Positions 16,021 to 24,205 of a stretch of DNA of 64,000 bases are shown here, piece by piece. Under the pieces are notes generated by a model. The model saw only the letters and a list, made by a program, of their open reading frames with translations, did not search any database and was not told where the DNA came from. Source of the DNA: Nocardia rhizosphaerihabitans (GTDB lineage Bacteria > Actinomycetota > Actinomycetes > Mycobacteriales > Mycobacteriaceae); assembly GCF_014646295.1 (NCBI RefSeq), contig NZ_BMNE01000003.1, positions 615,965 through 679,964 on the forward strand, written 5' to 3'. Position 1 is the first letter of the stretch; the number at the start of each line of letters is the position of its first letter. Both the position numbers and the translations under genes were made by a program.

Positions 16021-17157
16021 ATGAACGACATCCACCCCTTCCGGATCGACATTGCGCAATCCGACCTCGACGACCTGCACGACCGCCTCGCCCGCACCCG
16101 CTGGGCCGAGGACCTGCCCGAAACCGCCTGGACCTACGGCCTGCCCACCGCCTACCTGCGTGGCCTCGCCGACTACTGGCGCACCGGGTTCGACTGGCGT
16201 GCCGCCGAAGCCGCCCGCAATGCCCGACCCCAATTCGTCACCGACATCGACGGTCAGCGCGTCCATTTCACCCACGTGCGCTCACCCGAATCCGGTGCGC
16301 TGCCACTGGTCCTCGTGCACGGATGGCCGTTCACCGATTTCGCCGCCACGATCGGACCACTGACCGACCCCCGCGCCCACGGCGGCGACCCGCGCGACGC
16401 CTTCGACCTGGTGATCCCGACCCTGCCCGGCTTCGGCTTCTCCGGTCCCACCCGGCAGCCGGGGCAGGCCGCGACCGAACGATCAGCGGTCCTGATCGCG
16501 CAGCTCATGAGCAGGCTCGGCTACACCCGCTACGGGGCGCAGGGCAGCGACGCCGGCTCGTTCATCGCCCCGCACCTGGGCCGTATCGACACCGAACACG
16601 TCGCCGGGGTCCATCTCAATGCCGCGATCACCATTCCCGCCTGGGACGACGACGGCGCAGGCTACTCCGCGCAGGATCAGGAAAAGCTTGCCGCACTCCA
16701 GGATTGGAGCAGCAACGAGACCTCGGCGTACGCGGGCGTGCACAGCACCCGCCCGCAGACCCTGTCCCACGCGGTGACCGACTCACCCGCCGGACTGCTC
16801 GGCTGGGTCGTCGATGTCGTCAACACCTACAAAGATCCGGCCGCCGCCTTGCCCGAGGACTCCCTCGACCGCGACGCGATGCTCGCCGAGATCGCGATCC
16901 TCTGGTTCACCGGCACGGCCGGTTCCTCGATGCGCCTGTACAAGGAATCCCAGCAGTGGGGCGCCGACCTGCCCAGCTCCGGTGTACCCACCGGCATCGC
17001 GATCTTCCCCGGCGACAGCACGATTCGCGGTATCGCCGAGAAACAGAACAACCTGGTGCGCTGGACCGAATTCGACCGCGGCGGGCATTTCGCGGCGATG
17101 GAGGCGCCCGACCTGTTCGTCGACGATGTACGAGAATTCTTCCGGCCGTTGCGCTGA
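16021..17157 (+). CDS. Epoxide hydrolase (EHN-type alpha/beta hydrolase)
   Basis: A 378-residue protein. The N-terminal EHN domain (residues ~4-90, [28 protein letters not shown]) precedes an alpha/beta-hydrolase domain with oxyanion HGWP (~101-104), nucleophile Asp in GSDAGSF (~178) and His near [10 protein letters not shown] at the C-terminus. This is the juvenile-hormone/microsomal epoxide-hydrolase type, opening epoxides to diols through an ester intermediate. Start ATG 16021 is chosen over 16012 because family similarity begins at [10 protein letters not shown]. Confidence 0.88.
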   Translation: MNDIHPFRIDIAQSDLDDLHDRLARTRWAEDLPETAWTYGLPTAYLRGLADYWRTGFDWRAAEAARNARPQFVTDIDGQRVHFTHVRSPESGALPLVLVHGWPFTDFAATIGPLTDPRAHGGDPRDAFDLVIPTLPGFGFSGPTRQPGQAATERSAVLIAQLMSRLGYTRYGAQGSDAGSFIAPHLGRIDTEHVAGVHLNAAITIPAWDDDGAGYSAQDQEKLAALQDWSSNETSAYAGVHSTRPQTLSHAVTDSPAGLLGWVVDVVNTYKDPAAALPEDSLDRDAMLAEIAILWFTGTAGSSMRLYKESQQWGADLPSSGVPTGIAIFPGDSTIRGIAEKQNNLVRWTEFDRGGHFAAMEAPDLFVDDVREFFRPLR

Positions 17158-17163
17158 CCGCTC

Positions 17164-18720
17164 TCACCGCACCTGGAAATCGGCCATCATCGCCATGTCC
17201 TCGTGTTCGAGATTGTGACAGTGCAGCATGAACGGGCCCGCGTAATCGGTGAAGCGGACCGCGACCGTCACCATCTCGGCGGGCCGGACGTCGACGGTGT
17301 CCTTCCAGCCCGCGTCGAACGGCCCCGGAGCCCGATTGTTGCGGGCGACGACCTGGAACGGGTCCAGATGCACATGCACCGGATGATGGAAATCGGTGAT
17401 GAACCGCCAGATCTCGACGGTGCCGCGGCGCGGGTCCGCCAGCGCTCGGCCCGGTTCGTAGGGATCGCCGTTGACGGTCCAGCCGTCGGGGCGCAGCTGG
17501 AACAGGAAGGTGCGTTCGGCGACCGCTGTGGCCGGGTCGAGGCGCTCGAGGTCGGTGAGCCGGTCGGGGACGGCGGTGTCGTCAGGGACCGATGGTCCGG
17601 TGACGTCGAATCGCAGGACATCGGCCGCCGAACCGGTGCCGAGGGTGTTACGAAGCCGAACCTCGGTGCCGGGCGGGTAGGCGGCGAAATCGATGACGAC
17701 GTCGAAGCGTTCGGCGGGGGAGATGTCGAGGTGCCGGTGCCGGATCGGGTGATCGAGCAGGCCACCGTCGCTGCCGATCTGTACGAATCCACCGCCGGGA
17801 ACAGCGGATTCGAGGGTGAGCCGGTACCGGCGCGCATTGGAGGCATTGAGGAGCCGGAACCGGTAGCGCACCGGCGCGACCCGCAGGCGTGGCCACGGTG
17901 CACCGTTGACGAGGATCACGTCGCCGAGCACGCCGTTCATGTACCGGTCGGTGACGCCGGGGGTGTGCAGAGACGGGTCCAGGAGCGGATAGGCGAACGA
18001 TCCGTCCGCGGCGAAGGAACGGTCGCTGATGCACAAAGGAATGTCGCGGTCGCCGCGCGGCAGCGGCAACGCGTCCTCGACTTCGTCACCGATCAGGTGG
18101 AAGCCGGCGAGACCATGCCAGACGGCCGGACCGGTGAACCCGTGCCGGTGGTCGTGATACCAGAGCGAGGCCGCGCGCTGCCTGTTCGGATACAGGTAGG
18201 TGCGTTCACCGTGCGCGACCGAGCCTGTGGCGGTGGTGATCCCGTGCCCGTGGCCTCGGGCCGGGGTGCCGGTCGCGCCGGCCGGCAGCACCACATCCAT
18301 CGGATAGCCGTCGCTGTCGGCCGGTGTGTGTCCACCGTGCAGGTGCACCACCGTCGGATGAAGGAGTTCGTTGCGGTGACGCACGGCGGTCGCCCGGCCC
18401 GACCGTGCCCGGATGGTCGGACCGGGGAAGGTGCCGTGATAGGTCCACGCCTCGGTCCGCAGTCCGGGCAGGATGTCGAGATGGGCGCGCTGCTGGACGA
18501 TGTCGTAGTAGTCGGTGGTCGCGTCGGTGCGCACAGGCTGCAGCACCGCCGGGATCGGTAACTCCGTCCGGAACGGACGCGGCAGCGGTGTGGCGCTGGG
18601 TAGCAGCACACCTGGCTGACCGGGTTCCGTGATCCGTGGGACGCCCACCCATCCGGCCGCACCGAGCGCCGCGGCCGCACCGGCACCGGCTCCCGCGCGC
18701 AGGAATCCCCGCCTGCTCAT
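17164..18720 (-). CDS. Multicopper oxidase, Tat-exported
   Basis: A 518-residue protein. It starts MSRRGFLRAGAGAGAAAALG, a twin-arginine signal (SRRGFL). All four copper-binding motifs are visible: HLHGGHTPADSDG, WYHDHRHGFTGPAVWHG, HHPVHVHLDPF and MLHCHNLEHEDMAMM, giving type 1 and trinuclear sites. It is closest in style to CotA/bilirubin-oxidase-type enzymes. The exported enzyme could oxidise phenols, metals or copper(I). The upstream reading frame beyond 18720 is not part of it. It is the third gene of the amidohydrolase/membrane protein operon, 5 nt after the membrane protein stop. Confidence 0.9.
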   Translation of the reverse strand: MSRRGFLRAGAGAGAAAALGAAGWVGVPRITEPGQPGVLLPSATPLPRPFRTELPIPAVLQPVRTDATTDYYDIVQQRAHLDILPGLRTEAWTYHGTFPGPTIRARSGRATAVRHRNELLHPTVVHLHGGHTPADSDGYPMDVVLPAGATGTPARGHGHGITTATGSVAHGERTYLYPNRQRAASLWYHDHRHGFTGPAVWHGLAGFHLIGDEVEDALPLPRGDRDIPLCISDRSFAADGSFAYPLLDPSLHTPGVTDRYMNGVLGDVILVNGAPWPRLRVAPVRYRFRLLNASNARRYRLTLESAVPGGGFVQIGSDGGLLDHPIRHRHLDISPAERFDVVIDFAAYPPGTEVRLRNTLGTGSAADVLRFDVTGPSVPDDTAVPDRLTDLERLDPATAVAERTFLFQLRPDGWTVNGDPYEPGRALADPRRGTVEIWRFITDFHHPVHVHLDPFQVVARNNRAPGPFDAGWKDTVDVRPAEMVTVAVRFTDYAGPFMLHCHNLEHEDMAMMADFQVR

Positions 18721-18725
18721 GCCCC

Positions 18726-19109
18726 TCACCGCTGCCACCGCCACGCCCAGCTCACCAGCAACGCCGTTCCGATCGCCAACCCGACCGCCAGCGGAATGTG
18801 CACCGCGAGCACCCGCTCCTCGCCGAGTGGGATCAGCGCCGCACCGATCAGCACCTGAACCACCGCGGTGCGCGCCGGCCATGCCGGACCACCGCCGACG
18901 CGCCACCACAACACCGCCGAGATCAGCTGGAGCAACAACATCATCGCGACCAGCCCGCCGTTGCGGCTGTGTAGCGCCAACGCCTCGAAATGTCCGGCGA
19001 GGAATCCGCCGGCCAGGGCGCCTTGGGCGAAGACGAGCACCGCCGCGACGGTCGCTGTGGTCCGGAACAGTGCCAGCGGCCAGACGCGGACGGTCCCCGC
19101 CGTGGTCAT
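18726..19109 (-). CDS. Small four-helix membrane protein
   Basis: A 127-residue protein with four hydrophobic helices (ALFRTTATVAAVLVFAQGAL, GGLVAMMLLLQLISAVLW, VVQVLIGAALIPL, IPLAVGLAIGTALLVSWAW). A conserved-looking polar stretch HFEALALHSRNG lies after helix 1. Its ATG overlaps the amidohydrolase stop (ATGA) and it ends just before the multicopper oxidase start, so it is the middle gene of a three-gene operon. The His residues could bind metal or haem; function unknown. Confidence 0.7.
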   Translation of the reverse strand: MTTAGTVRVWPLALFRTTATVAAVLVFAQGALAGGFLAGHFEALALHSRNGGLVAMMLLLQLISAVLWWRVGGGPAWPARTAVVQVLIGAALIPLGEERVLAVHIPLAVGLAIGTALLVSWAWRWQR

Positions 19110-20227
19110 CGGGCCTGCCGCACGCCGCGCCGCCACACCTCGGCGATCGCGAGGGTGGCGGTGATGTCGATGGTCGGATCTCCTTCGACGAGCAGCAGAT
19201 CGGCGCGCAGGCCGGGAGCGATCCGACCGCGATCGGTCAGCCCGAAACGGCAGGCGGGTCTGCTGGTCGCGGCGGCGAGCACCTCCGTTGGGGTCAGTCC
19301 GGCCTCGGTCAGCAGCACCATTTCGCGATGCAGCCCGGTGCCGTGAGCGGGGACGAACGGAGTGGCGTCGGTGCCTGCCAGCAGTGCCACTCCAGCGCCG
19401 TGCAGGGCCCGTGCGACGCGCATCGCGTCGTCGAAGGACCCCGGCACCGCGCAGTCGGCGACGTCCTCGCGGCCCTGGATGATCGCCTCGAAGTACGCCA
19501 GGGTGCTCACCACGAAGACGTCACGGTCGATGATCTGTGCGATCAGACCTGCGGTGCGCGAAGAGAAGTCGGTCCACACATGGGCGAGACCGTCGACTCC
19601 CACGGCCAGCGCGATCCCCACCTCGGCCTCGGTGACGGCATGCGCGATCACCGGCAAACCCGCCGCATGCGCTTCGGTGACCAGTGCGCTCGCCGTGGCC
19701 GCGGACAACACCGGCAGCTCGGCCCCGTGGACGGCGCCGTCGTCGATGACGATCTTCAGATAGTCGGCCCCTTCAGCAATTCTGAACCGCACGAAGTCGC
19801 CGGCCTCGGCCGGATCCGTGATGGTGTCGAACGGGGCGACATCGAGTTCGGCGACCCCCGACGCCGCCAGCAGCTGACTCGGATGACCTCCCGGCGCCGT
19901 CGCCAGGGTGCCCGCGCTCCGGAAGTCGGCGAGATCGTCCCGCCGGTTTGCTGCAGCCCGCTGCTCGGCCAACCGGTCCGGGAGACAGAACATGTCGAGC
20001 TCGGTGGTGACGCCGTAGGTGAGGGCGCGGGCAAGGTCGCCGGTATCGAAGGTGTGGGTGTGGGCGTCGATCAAGCCGGGCAGCAGGGTGCGGCCGGTGC
20101 CGTCGACGACGACGTCGGCGGGGCCGTCGTCCTCGGCGACGATTCGATCGCCGTCGACGAGGACCGAGGTGCGGTCGATGATGTGTTCGCCGTCGAAGAC
20201 ACGGACGTCACGGACACGGGTGCGCAT
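19106..20227 (-). CDS. Amidohydrolase (imidazolonepropionase/prolidase-like)
   Basis: A 373-residue amidohydrolase-superfamily protein. It carries the metal motif DAHTHTFD (~54), a candidate bridging lysine YLKIVIDDGAVHG (~165), further metal His in VIAHAVTEAEV (~200) and HVWTDFSS (~222), and the catalytic Asp in LLAGTDATPF (~295), with the C-terminal strand ADLLLVEGDP. Such enzymes hydrolyse C-N bonds of cyclic amides or peptides. It is the first gene of an operon with a membrane protein and a multicopper oxidase, and divergent from the sigma factor. The substrate cannot be read from sequence. Confidence 0.82.
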   Translation of the reverse strand: MRTRVRDVRVFDGEHIIDRTSVLVDGDRIVAEDDGPADVVVDGTGRTLLPGLIDAHTHTFDTGDLARALTYGVTTELDMFCLPDRLAEQRAAANRRDDLADFRSAGTLATAPGGHPSQLLAASGVAELDVAPFDTITDPAEAGDFVRFRIAEGADYLKIVIDDGAVHGAELPVLSAATASALVTEAHAAGLPVIAHAVTEAEVGIALAVGVDGLAHVWTDFSSRTAGLIAQIIDRDVFVVSTLAYFEAIIQGREDVADCAVPGSFDDAMRVARALHGAGVALLAGTDATPFVPAHGTGLHREMVLLTEAGLTPTEVLAAATSRPACRFGLTDRGRIAPGLRADLLLVEGDPTIDITATLAIAEVWRRGVRQAR

Positions 20228-20338
20228 GGCAACCTCCAGGTGGGAGAAAACGGATTCGCCGACAAGGAGTGCAACCGGATCGTCGACTGTGACGGACGAA
20301 CAGTGTGCGCGTGGGGTGGATCACACCCTCGGGCGCCA

Positions 20339-20345
20339 TGTCACA
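20339..20345 (+). promoter_or_regulatory. ECF41-type -35 element upstream of sigJ
   Basis: TGTCACA matches the published ECF41 -35 consensus exactly. The expected -10 (CGTC) is matched imperfectly by CCTC at 20363-20366, 17 nt downstream. This would allow SigJ to drive its own gene, as is usual for ECF41 factors. Confidence 0.4.
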
Positions 20346-20403
20346 CATCCGGTGGCCACCCACCTCTCTGTAGCGACACCTTTCCGCCATGAAGGAGGAC
20401 ACC

Positions 20404-21342
20404 GTGACCGCGCACAGCGATGACACCGCCGACGCGACCGATGTTTTCGTGAACCACCGCGAACTGCTGTTCTCGGTGGTCTACAACATGCTCGGCACCG
20501 TCGCCGACACCGAGGACGTCCTGCAAGAGGTGTGGCTGGCATGGGCGGCCCGAGCGCGCGGCGACCGCATCGACAACCCCCGCGCCTACCTGACCCGGAT
20601 CGCGGTGAACCAGGCGCTGGCCCGGCGCGCCGCCGTCAGCCGCCGACGCGAAGACTATGTGGGCCAATGGCTCCCCGAGCCACTCGTCGAGGACGCACCC
20701 GAGGACGACGGAGCCGCCGCGGCCGTGCGGACCGAGTCGTTCTCGATGGCGATGCTGGTGGTCCTGGAATCACTGACCCCGCTCGAACGCGCCGTGTTCG
20801 TACTCAACGAGGTCTTCGCCTACCCGCACACCGAGATCGCCGACATGGTCGACCGCTCGCCCGCGGCGGTCCGACAGCTTGCCCACCGCGCCCGCGCGCA
20901 CGTGCAGGCCCGTAGGCCGCGCACCCAGGTGGACCCCCGGGTCTGCCGCGCGGTGACCGAACGGTTCGTCGCCGCCGCGATGGGTGGTGACCTCGAGGAA
21001 CTGCTGGCCGTGCTGTCGCCTGACGTCACCCTGTGGACCGACGGCGGCGGCACCGGACCCGCGACCAGCCTGCGGCCGGTGCACGGGCGGATGCCGGTGG
21101 CGCAGGTGTTCCTTGCCGTCGCCGCGGCGGGCCTCGACGGCTACCGGGTCGGATGGCGCACCATCAGCGGCGATCCGTGCGCGGTCGTGTTCGACGGCGA
21201 CGCTCCACTTGCCGTCGTTGTTCTCGACGTCGCCGCCGACGACTCCGTGGTCGGCATCTACTCGGTCACCAACCCCGCGAAACTGACCCACGTGACCTCC
21301 GTCGGCCCCGGCATGCTCGGGACGACTCAGGCGGTCAACTAG
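20404..21342 (+). CDS. sigJ: ECF41-family sigma factor, SigJ-like
   Basis: A 312-residue protein. Sigma region 2 (~10-75, LLFSVVYNMLGTVADTEDVL, QEVWLAWAARAR), region 4 (~115-165, LTPLERAVFVLNEVFAYPHT, EIADMVDRSPAAVRQL) and a SnoaL-like C-terminal domain (~180-300) are present; in ECF41 the last acts as a built-in regulator in place of an anti-sigma factor. GTG 20404 is preferred because AAGGAGG (20392-20398) sits 5 nt before it; an ATG at 20389 precedes that ribosome site. Typical ECF41 partners (small redox or epimerase proteins) are not adjacent. Confidence 0.88.
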   Translation: MTAHSDDTADATDVFVNHRELLFSVVYNMLGTVADTEDVLQEVWLAWAARARGDRIDNPRAYLTRIAVNQALARRAAVSRRREDYVGQWLPEPLVEDAPEDDGAAAAVRTESFSMAMLVVLESLTPLERAVFVLNEVFAYPHTEIADMVDRSPAAVRQLAHRARAHVQARRPRTQVDPRVCRAVTERFVAAAMGGDLEELLAVLSPDVTLWTDGGGTGPATSLRPVHGRMPVAQVFLAVAAAGLDGYRVGWRTISGDPCAVVFDGDAPLAVVVLDVAADDSVVGIYSVTNPAKLTHVTSVGPGMLGTTQAVN

Positions 21343-21343
21343 C

Positions 21344-22348
21344 TCAGCCTGCGTCGACGAGGACGGCTCCCACCTCGGCCATCCGCAGCGCGGCATAGCC
21401 GGGGTCGATCAACGCCTCCGGCGTGTAGGTACCGGGGCCGACCTCGTCACCGCGCAGCCCGAGCAGTCGTTCGATCCCGAGGGCGACCCCGAGCGCGGTC
21501 AACGGCCGCTGCCCGGCCGGGTGGAGCAGCGCCCGGCTCCTGCTCAGCGGAGCTCCCGCCGCATCGGTTCCGCGCAGGTCGATGCGGATTTCGATCGAGG
21601 CGGGTTCGCCCCTGCGTCTGCTCTGGGTTTCCCCGACCGCCAGGTCTACCCGGACATCGGGCGCGCCGGTCGCCATCGCCAGGCTCGGCACGTCGAGAAT
21701 CGGGATGCTCTGCCCAGCCAGACGGGTGCCGTCGACACTGCGGACCTCCACCTGGGCATCCTCGGCGGCGAGCCAGGTGAAGACGCCGTCGCGGCGCACC
21801 AGACCCGCCGAGGTCACGGCGTACCAGCGTTCGAGGTCGGCGACACCGGCAGGCCCGCCCGTGTCCGTCTCGTCGAGCACGGCGGCGAGCTGGACGCTGT
21901 CGACGCGGTCGAACTCCCGCGCCTCGTGCAGTGCCGCGAGCACCGCAAGTCCCGCGAGGAAGTGGCTCGCCACCAGAATCGGTGCGGTGCTTGCCCGTTG
22001 GGCGCCCGTGACGACTTCCGGTCCGATATCGAACAGGCCACTCGAGATGCTGACGTACGGCAAGCCGTGGTCCTGGGCATAGCCGAGTCCGTTGAGCCGG
22101 TCGTCCCACAGTGTCGCGACCACCGCCGAGTAGGCCGTCTCGGCAGGCAGGCCGAGATCGCGCCGTCGCAGGTCGACAGTCACGGCGTTCGCGGTGCCGA
22201 GTCCGTCGGCGACCCGCTGCGCGCGGTCGAGATCGCGGCCGGCGATCGTCAGCGGCAGCGTCGGGTGCCAGCGACGCAGCAGGGCCGCCGTATCGGAACC
22301 GGCCTGTCCCGAACCGCCCAGCATCAGGACGGAAGGCGAATGCTCCAT
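21344..22348 (-). CDS. Saccharopine-dehydrogenase-like NAD(P)-binding protein
   Basis: A 334-residue protein with an N-terminal Rossmann fold (VLMLGGSGQAGSDTAALLRR, nucleotide loop GGSGQAG) and TIAGRDLDRAQ, the usual second strand of saccharopine-dehydrogenase-like proteins. The C-terminal half is a family-specific substrate domain. The exact reaction is unknown. It is divergent from a TetR gene over a shared palindrome, so it is probably the repressor's target. It converges on sigJ with 1 nt between stops. Confidence 0.75.
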   Translation of the reverse strand: MEHSPSVLMLGGSGQAGSDTAALLRRWHPTLPLTIAGRDLDRAQRVADGLGTANAVTVDLRRRDLGLPAETAYSAVVATLWDDRLNGLGYAQDHGLPYVSISSGLFDIGPEVVTGAQRASTAPILVASHFLAGLAVLAALHEAREFDRVDSVQLAAVLDETDTGGPAGVADLERWYAVTSAGLVRRDGVFTWLAAEDAQVEVRSVDGTRLAGQSIPILDVPSLAMATGAPDVRVDLAVGETQSRRRGEPASIEIRIDLRGTDAAGAPLSRSRALLHPAGQRPLTALGVALGIERLLGLRGDEVGPGTYTPEALIDPGYAALRMAEVGAVLVDAG

Positions 22349-22371
22349 GGTGATTTCCTCTCCAACCCCTA

Positions 22372-22402
22372 AGCTACATTTTGTAACCTACTCTTTGTAG
22401 CT
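22372..22402. promoter_or_regulatory. TetR operator-like palindrome in divergent promoter
   Basis: AGCTACA (22372-22378) and its complement TGTAGCT (22396-22402) are separated by 17 nt, with inner TTTTGTA/TACTCTTTGTA similarity. The AT-rich block lies between the oxidoreductase and TetR starts, where a TetR dimer pair would repress both. Confidence 0.6.
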
Positions 22403-22413
22403 AAACTGGTGGC

Positions 22414-23022
22414 ATGACGCAAGGGAGGACGATGCCCGCACGATCACCCCGGTTGCCCAAGGCGGCCCGGCGCGAGCAACTGCTCGACACCGCGCTGACG
22501 ATGGTGCGCAGGCACGGCACCGACGGACTGACGCTCGTCACCCTCGCCGAGGCCGCCGGTGTGAGCAGACCGATCGTCTACGACCACTTCGGCACCCGCC
22601 CCGAATTGCTGCTCGCCCTCTACCGCAGGCTCGAAGAACGCCACCGCCTCGCCGCGGAACAAGCCGTGCGTGACGCCGAACCCGCTGTCGAGGAGATCGC
22701 CCGGGTGATGAGTGCCGCCTACTTCGCCTGCGCCACCGACATGCCCGAGTTCGACGCGATCTCCGCCGCGCTGAAAGGCAATCCGGACGTCCAGGCCATC
22801 CAGCACGCCATGCTCGACAGCTACCGAGACTGGATGGCCACCGCACTGCTGCCCTACTCGGGCCTCGATGCCGTCGCGCTCCGGCTGCGCTGTGTCGCGG
22901 TTCTCGGCGCCGCCGAAACCCTGGGCGCAGAGCTGAACCGGGGCGCGACGACCGCAGGCGAAGCTGTCGCCGCGCTGACCGATTTGATCGTCGGCAGCAT
23001 CGGCGTCGAGCAGCGCCGATGA
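22414..23022 (+). CDS. TetR-family transcriptional regulator
   Basis: A 202-residue protein. The N-terminal helix-turn-helix (REQLLDTALTMVRRHGTDGL, TLAEAAGVSRPIVYDHFGTR) is typical TetR; the C-terminal ligand domain spans ~75-200. ATG 22414 lies 12 nt after the palindrome; ATG 22432 with GGGAGG upstream is an alternative. It likely represses itself and the divergent oxidoreductase. Confidence 0.87.
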   Translation: MTQGRTMPARSPRLPKAARREQLLDTALTMVRRHGTDGLTLVTLAEAAGVSRPIVYDHFGTRPELLLALYRRLEERHRLAAEQAVRDAEPAVEEIARVMSAAYFACATDMPEFDAISAALKGNPDVQAIQHAMLDSYRDWMATALLPYSGLDAVALRLRCVAVLGAAETLGAELNRGATTAGEAVAALTDLIVGSIGVEQRR

Positions 23023-23052
23023 CCTATCCGGGTCCTGGGTAGGATTCAGCGG

Positions 23053-23382
23053 GTGCCAGATACTTCCGAGATAGCTCGACTCTTCGACCGGCGACCGCGG
23101 CACTGGGGTGCGCCCGGCGATTCGGTGGCGTGGGATGTGTTGCGCGACAGGATCTGTGCCGTCCCTGCGCCGGAGACGGCGACGGAGTTCGCGACGTTGC
23201 TACGGCAGGAGTTCACCCTCCTGGTGGGTGCCGACACCGACAATGACGCCACCGAGCGTGAGTTCGTCGCCGATGGCCGGTCGGAAACAGTGCACCTACC
23301 GACGTGGCGCACCATCCTGCTTCCGCTGCTGACTACTCGCGCGCGGCAACTGTACGGGGAGCTGCCGACAGAACGGCCATAA
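23053..23382 (+). CDS. Hypothetical protein, 109 residues
   Basis: GTG start at 23053, sequence VPDTSEIARLFDRRPRHWGA... ending YGELPTERP. It is acidic, mixed alpha/beta in pattern, with no signal or membrane segment and no motif I recognise. It has coding-like third-position GC. It follows the TetR gene by 30 nt on the same strand and may share its transcript. Confidence 0.55.
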   Translation: MPDTSEIARLFDRRPRHWGAPGDSVAWDVLRDRICAVPAPETATEFATLLRQEFTLLVGADTDNDATEREFVADGRSETVHLPTWRTILLPLLTTRARQLYGELPTERP

Positions 23383-23390
23383 CGCCGAGG

Positions 23391-23565
23391 TCAGGCGGAG
23401 CAGGTCAGCTCGGCGAGGGCTGCGGAGCTCCGAGAGGGTTGTCGCGGAATGGAAGTCGCCGCCGGACAGGCGCGCGATTTCCCGGAGCGAGTCGGGGTCG
23501 GTGGGGACCGGGACCCTGACGGATGGGGAATGGTCGGGGACGTCGACGACGCCGTGGACGGTGCC
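23391..23565 (-). pseudogene. VWA-domain protein C-terminal relic
   Basis: Directly after the methyltransferase stop the minus strand reads GTVHGVVDVPDHSPSVRVPV, then PTDPDSLREIARLSGGDFHS and ATTLSELR. This resembles the end of actinobacterial VWA-domain membrane proteins (VPVD..LREIA..SGG.F..A.S..EL). The frame then shifts and similarity is lost near 23410. No start or VWA core remains, so it is an orphaned gene end. Confidence 0.5.
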
Positions 23566-24204
23566 CTATCGGCGATGGACAGTCGCGAGCCAGGCGGGCG
23601 TGGCATCGCTGAATCGTGTTCGGAGACTATCCGATTCGATGGAGTCGACATGCCAATCAGCGAGGACGTCGAAGGGCTCCGACAGCGACTCCCTGCTGAC
23701 GGGATGGGGTCCGGGCTCGGGGCCGGTATCGCTGAAGCAGAGAACGTAGAGGGTCCCGCCGTGGTCGAGTGCCGAGGCCAGGCTCGCCGCGTAGTCGTGT
23801 CGTTCGGCGACGTCGAAGGTGTGGAAGAGCCCACAGTCCAGGACTGTTCGGAAACGGCGAGGCAGACGATCGAGATGGAGTGCGTCGGCCACGGCGAAGG
23901 TGGCGGCTATGCCACGGTCGCTCGCGTTCCGCCGTGCCAGGGCGACAGCCGGCTCGGCCACGTCGACACCGAATACCGGCAGGCCACGCGATGCGAGGTA
24001 GAGCGCGTTCTCGCCGGTGCCGCACCCCGCATCGAGTACCTCGCCGGAGAACCCGCCCGCCTCGGCCAGCCGCACCACAGCCGGTTGCGGACCACCGATA
24101 TCCCACGGTGCGGGGCCGTCGCGGTAGGAAGCGTCCCACGGCCGCCCCGACTGACGTTCGTGGCTGGTCAGGGGTCGGCCGGGGAGCTGTTCGTCGGAGA
24201 GCAT
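23566..24204 (-). CDS. Class I SAM-dependent methyltransferase
   Basis: A 212-residue protein with SAM motif I VLDAGCGTGENALYLA (~57-72), motif II acidic VFGVDVAEPAVALARR (~77-92) and a motif-IV-like region FRTVLDCGLFHTF (~118-130). It resembles tellurite/thiopurine-like small-molecule methyltransferases. The ATG lies 1 nt after the nuoN stop (TGACATG), so it is translationally coupled to the end of the nuo operon, which is unusual company for a methyltransferase. Confidence 0.82.
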   Translation of the reverse strand: MLSDEQLPGRPLTSHERQSGRPWDASYRDGPAPWDIGGPQPAVVRLAEAGGFSGEVLDAGCGTGENALYLASRGLPVFGVDVAEPAVALARRNASDRGIAATFAVADALHLDRLPRRFRTVLDCGLFHTFDVAERHDYAASLASALDHGGTLYVLCFSDTGPEPGPHPVSRESLSEPFDVLADWHVDSIESDSLRTRFSDATPAWLATVHRR

Positions 24205-24205
24205 G

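Noticed and set aside
20288..20294. Minus-strand ECF41 -35 (CGTCACA) for the amidohydrolase operon
   Set aside because: One mismatch in -35 and no CGTC-like -10 at the right spacing.
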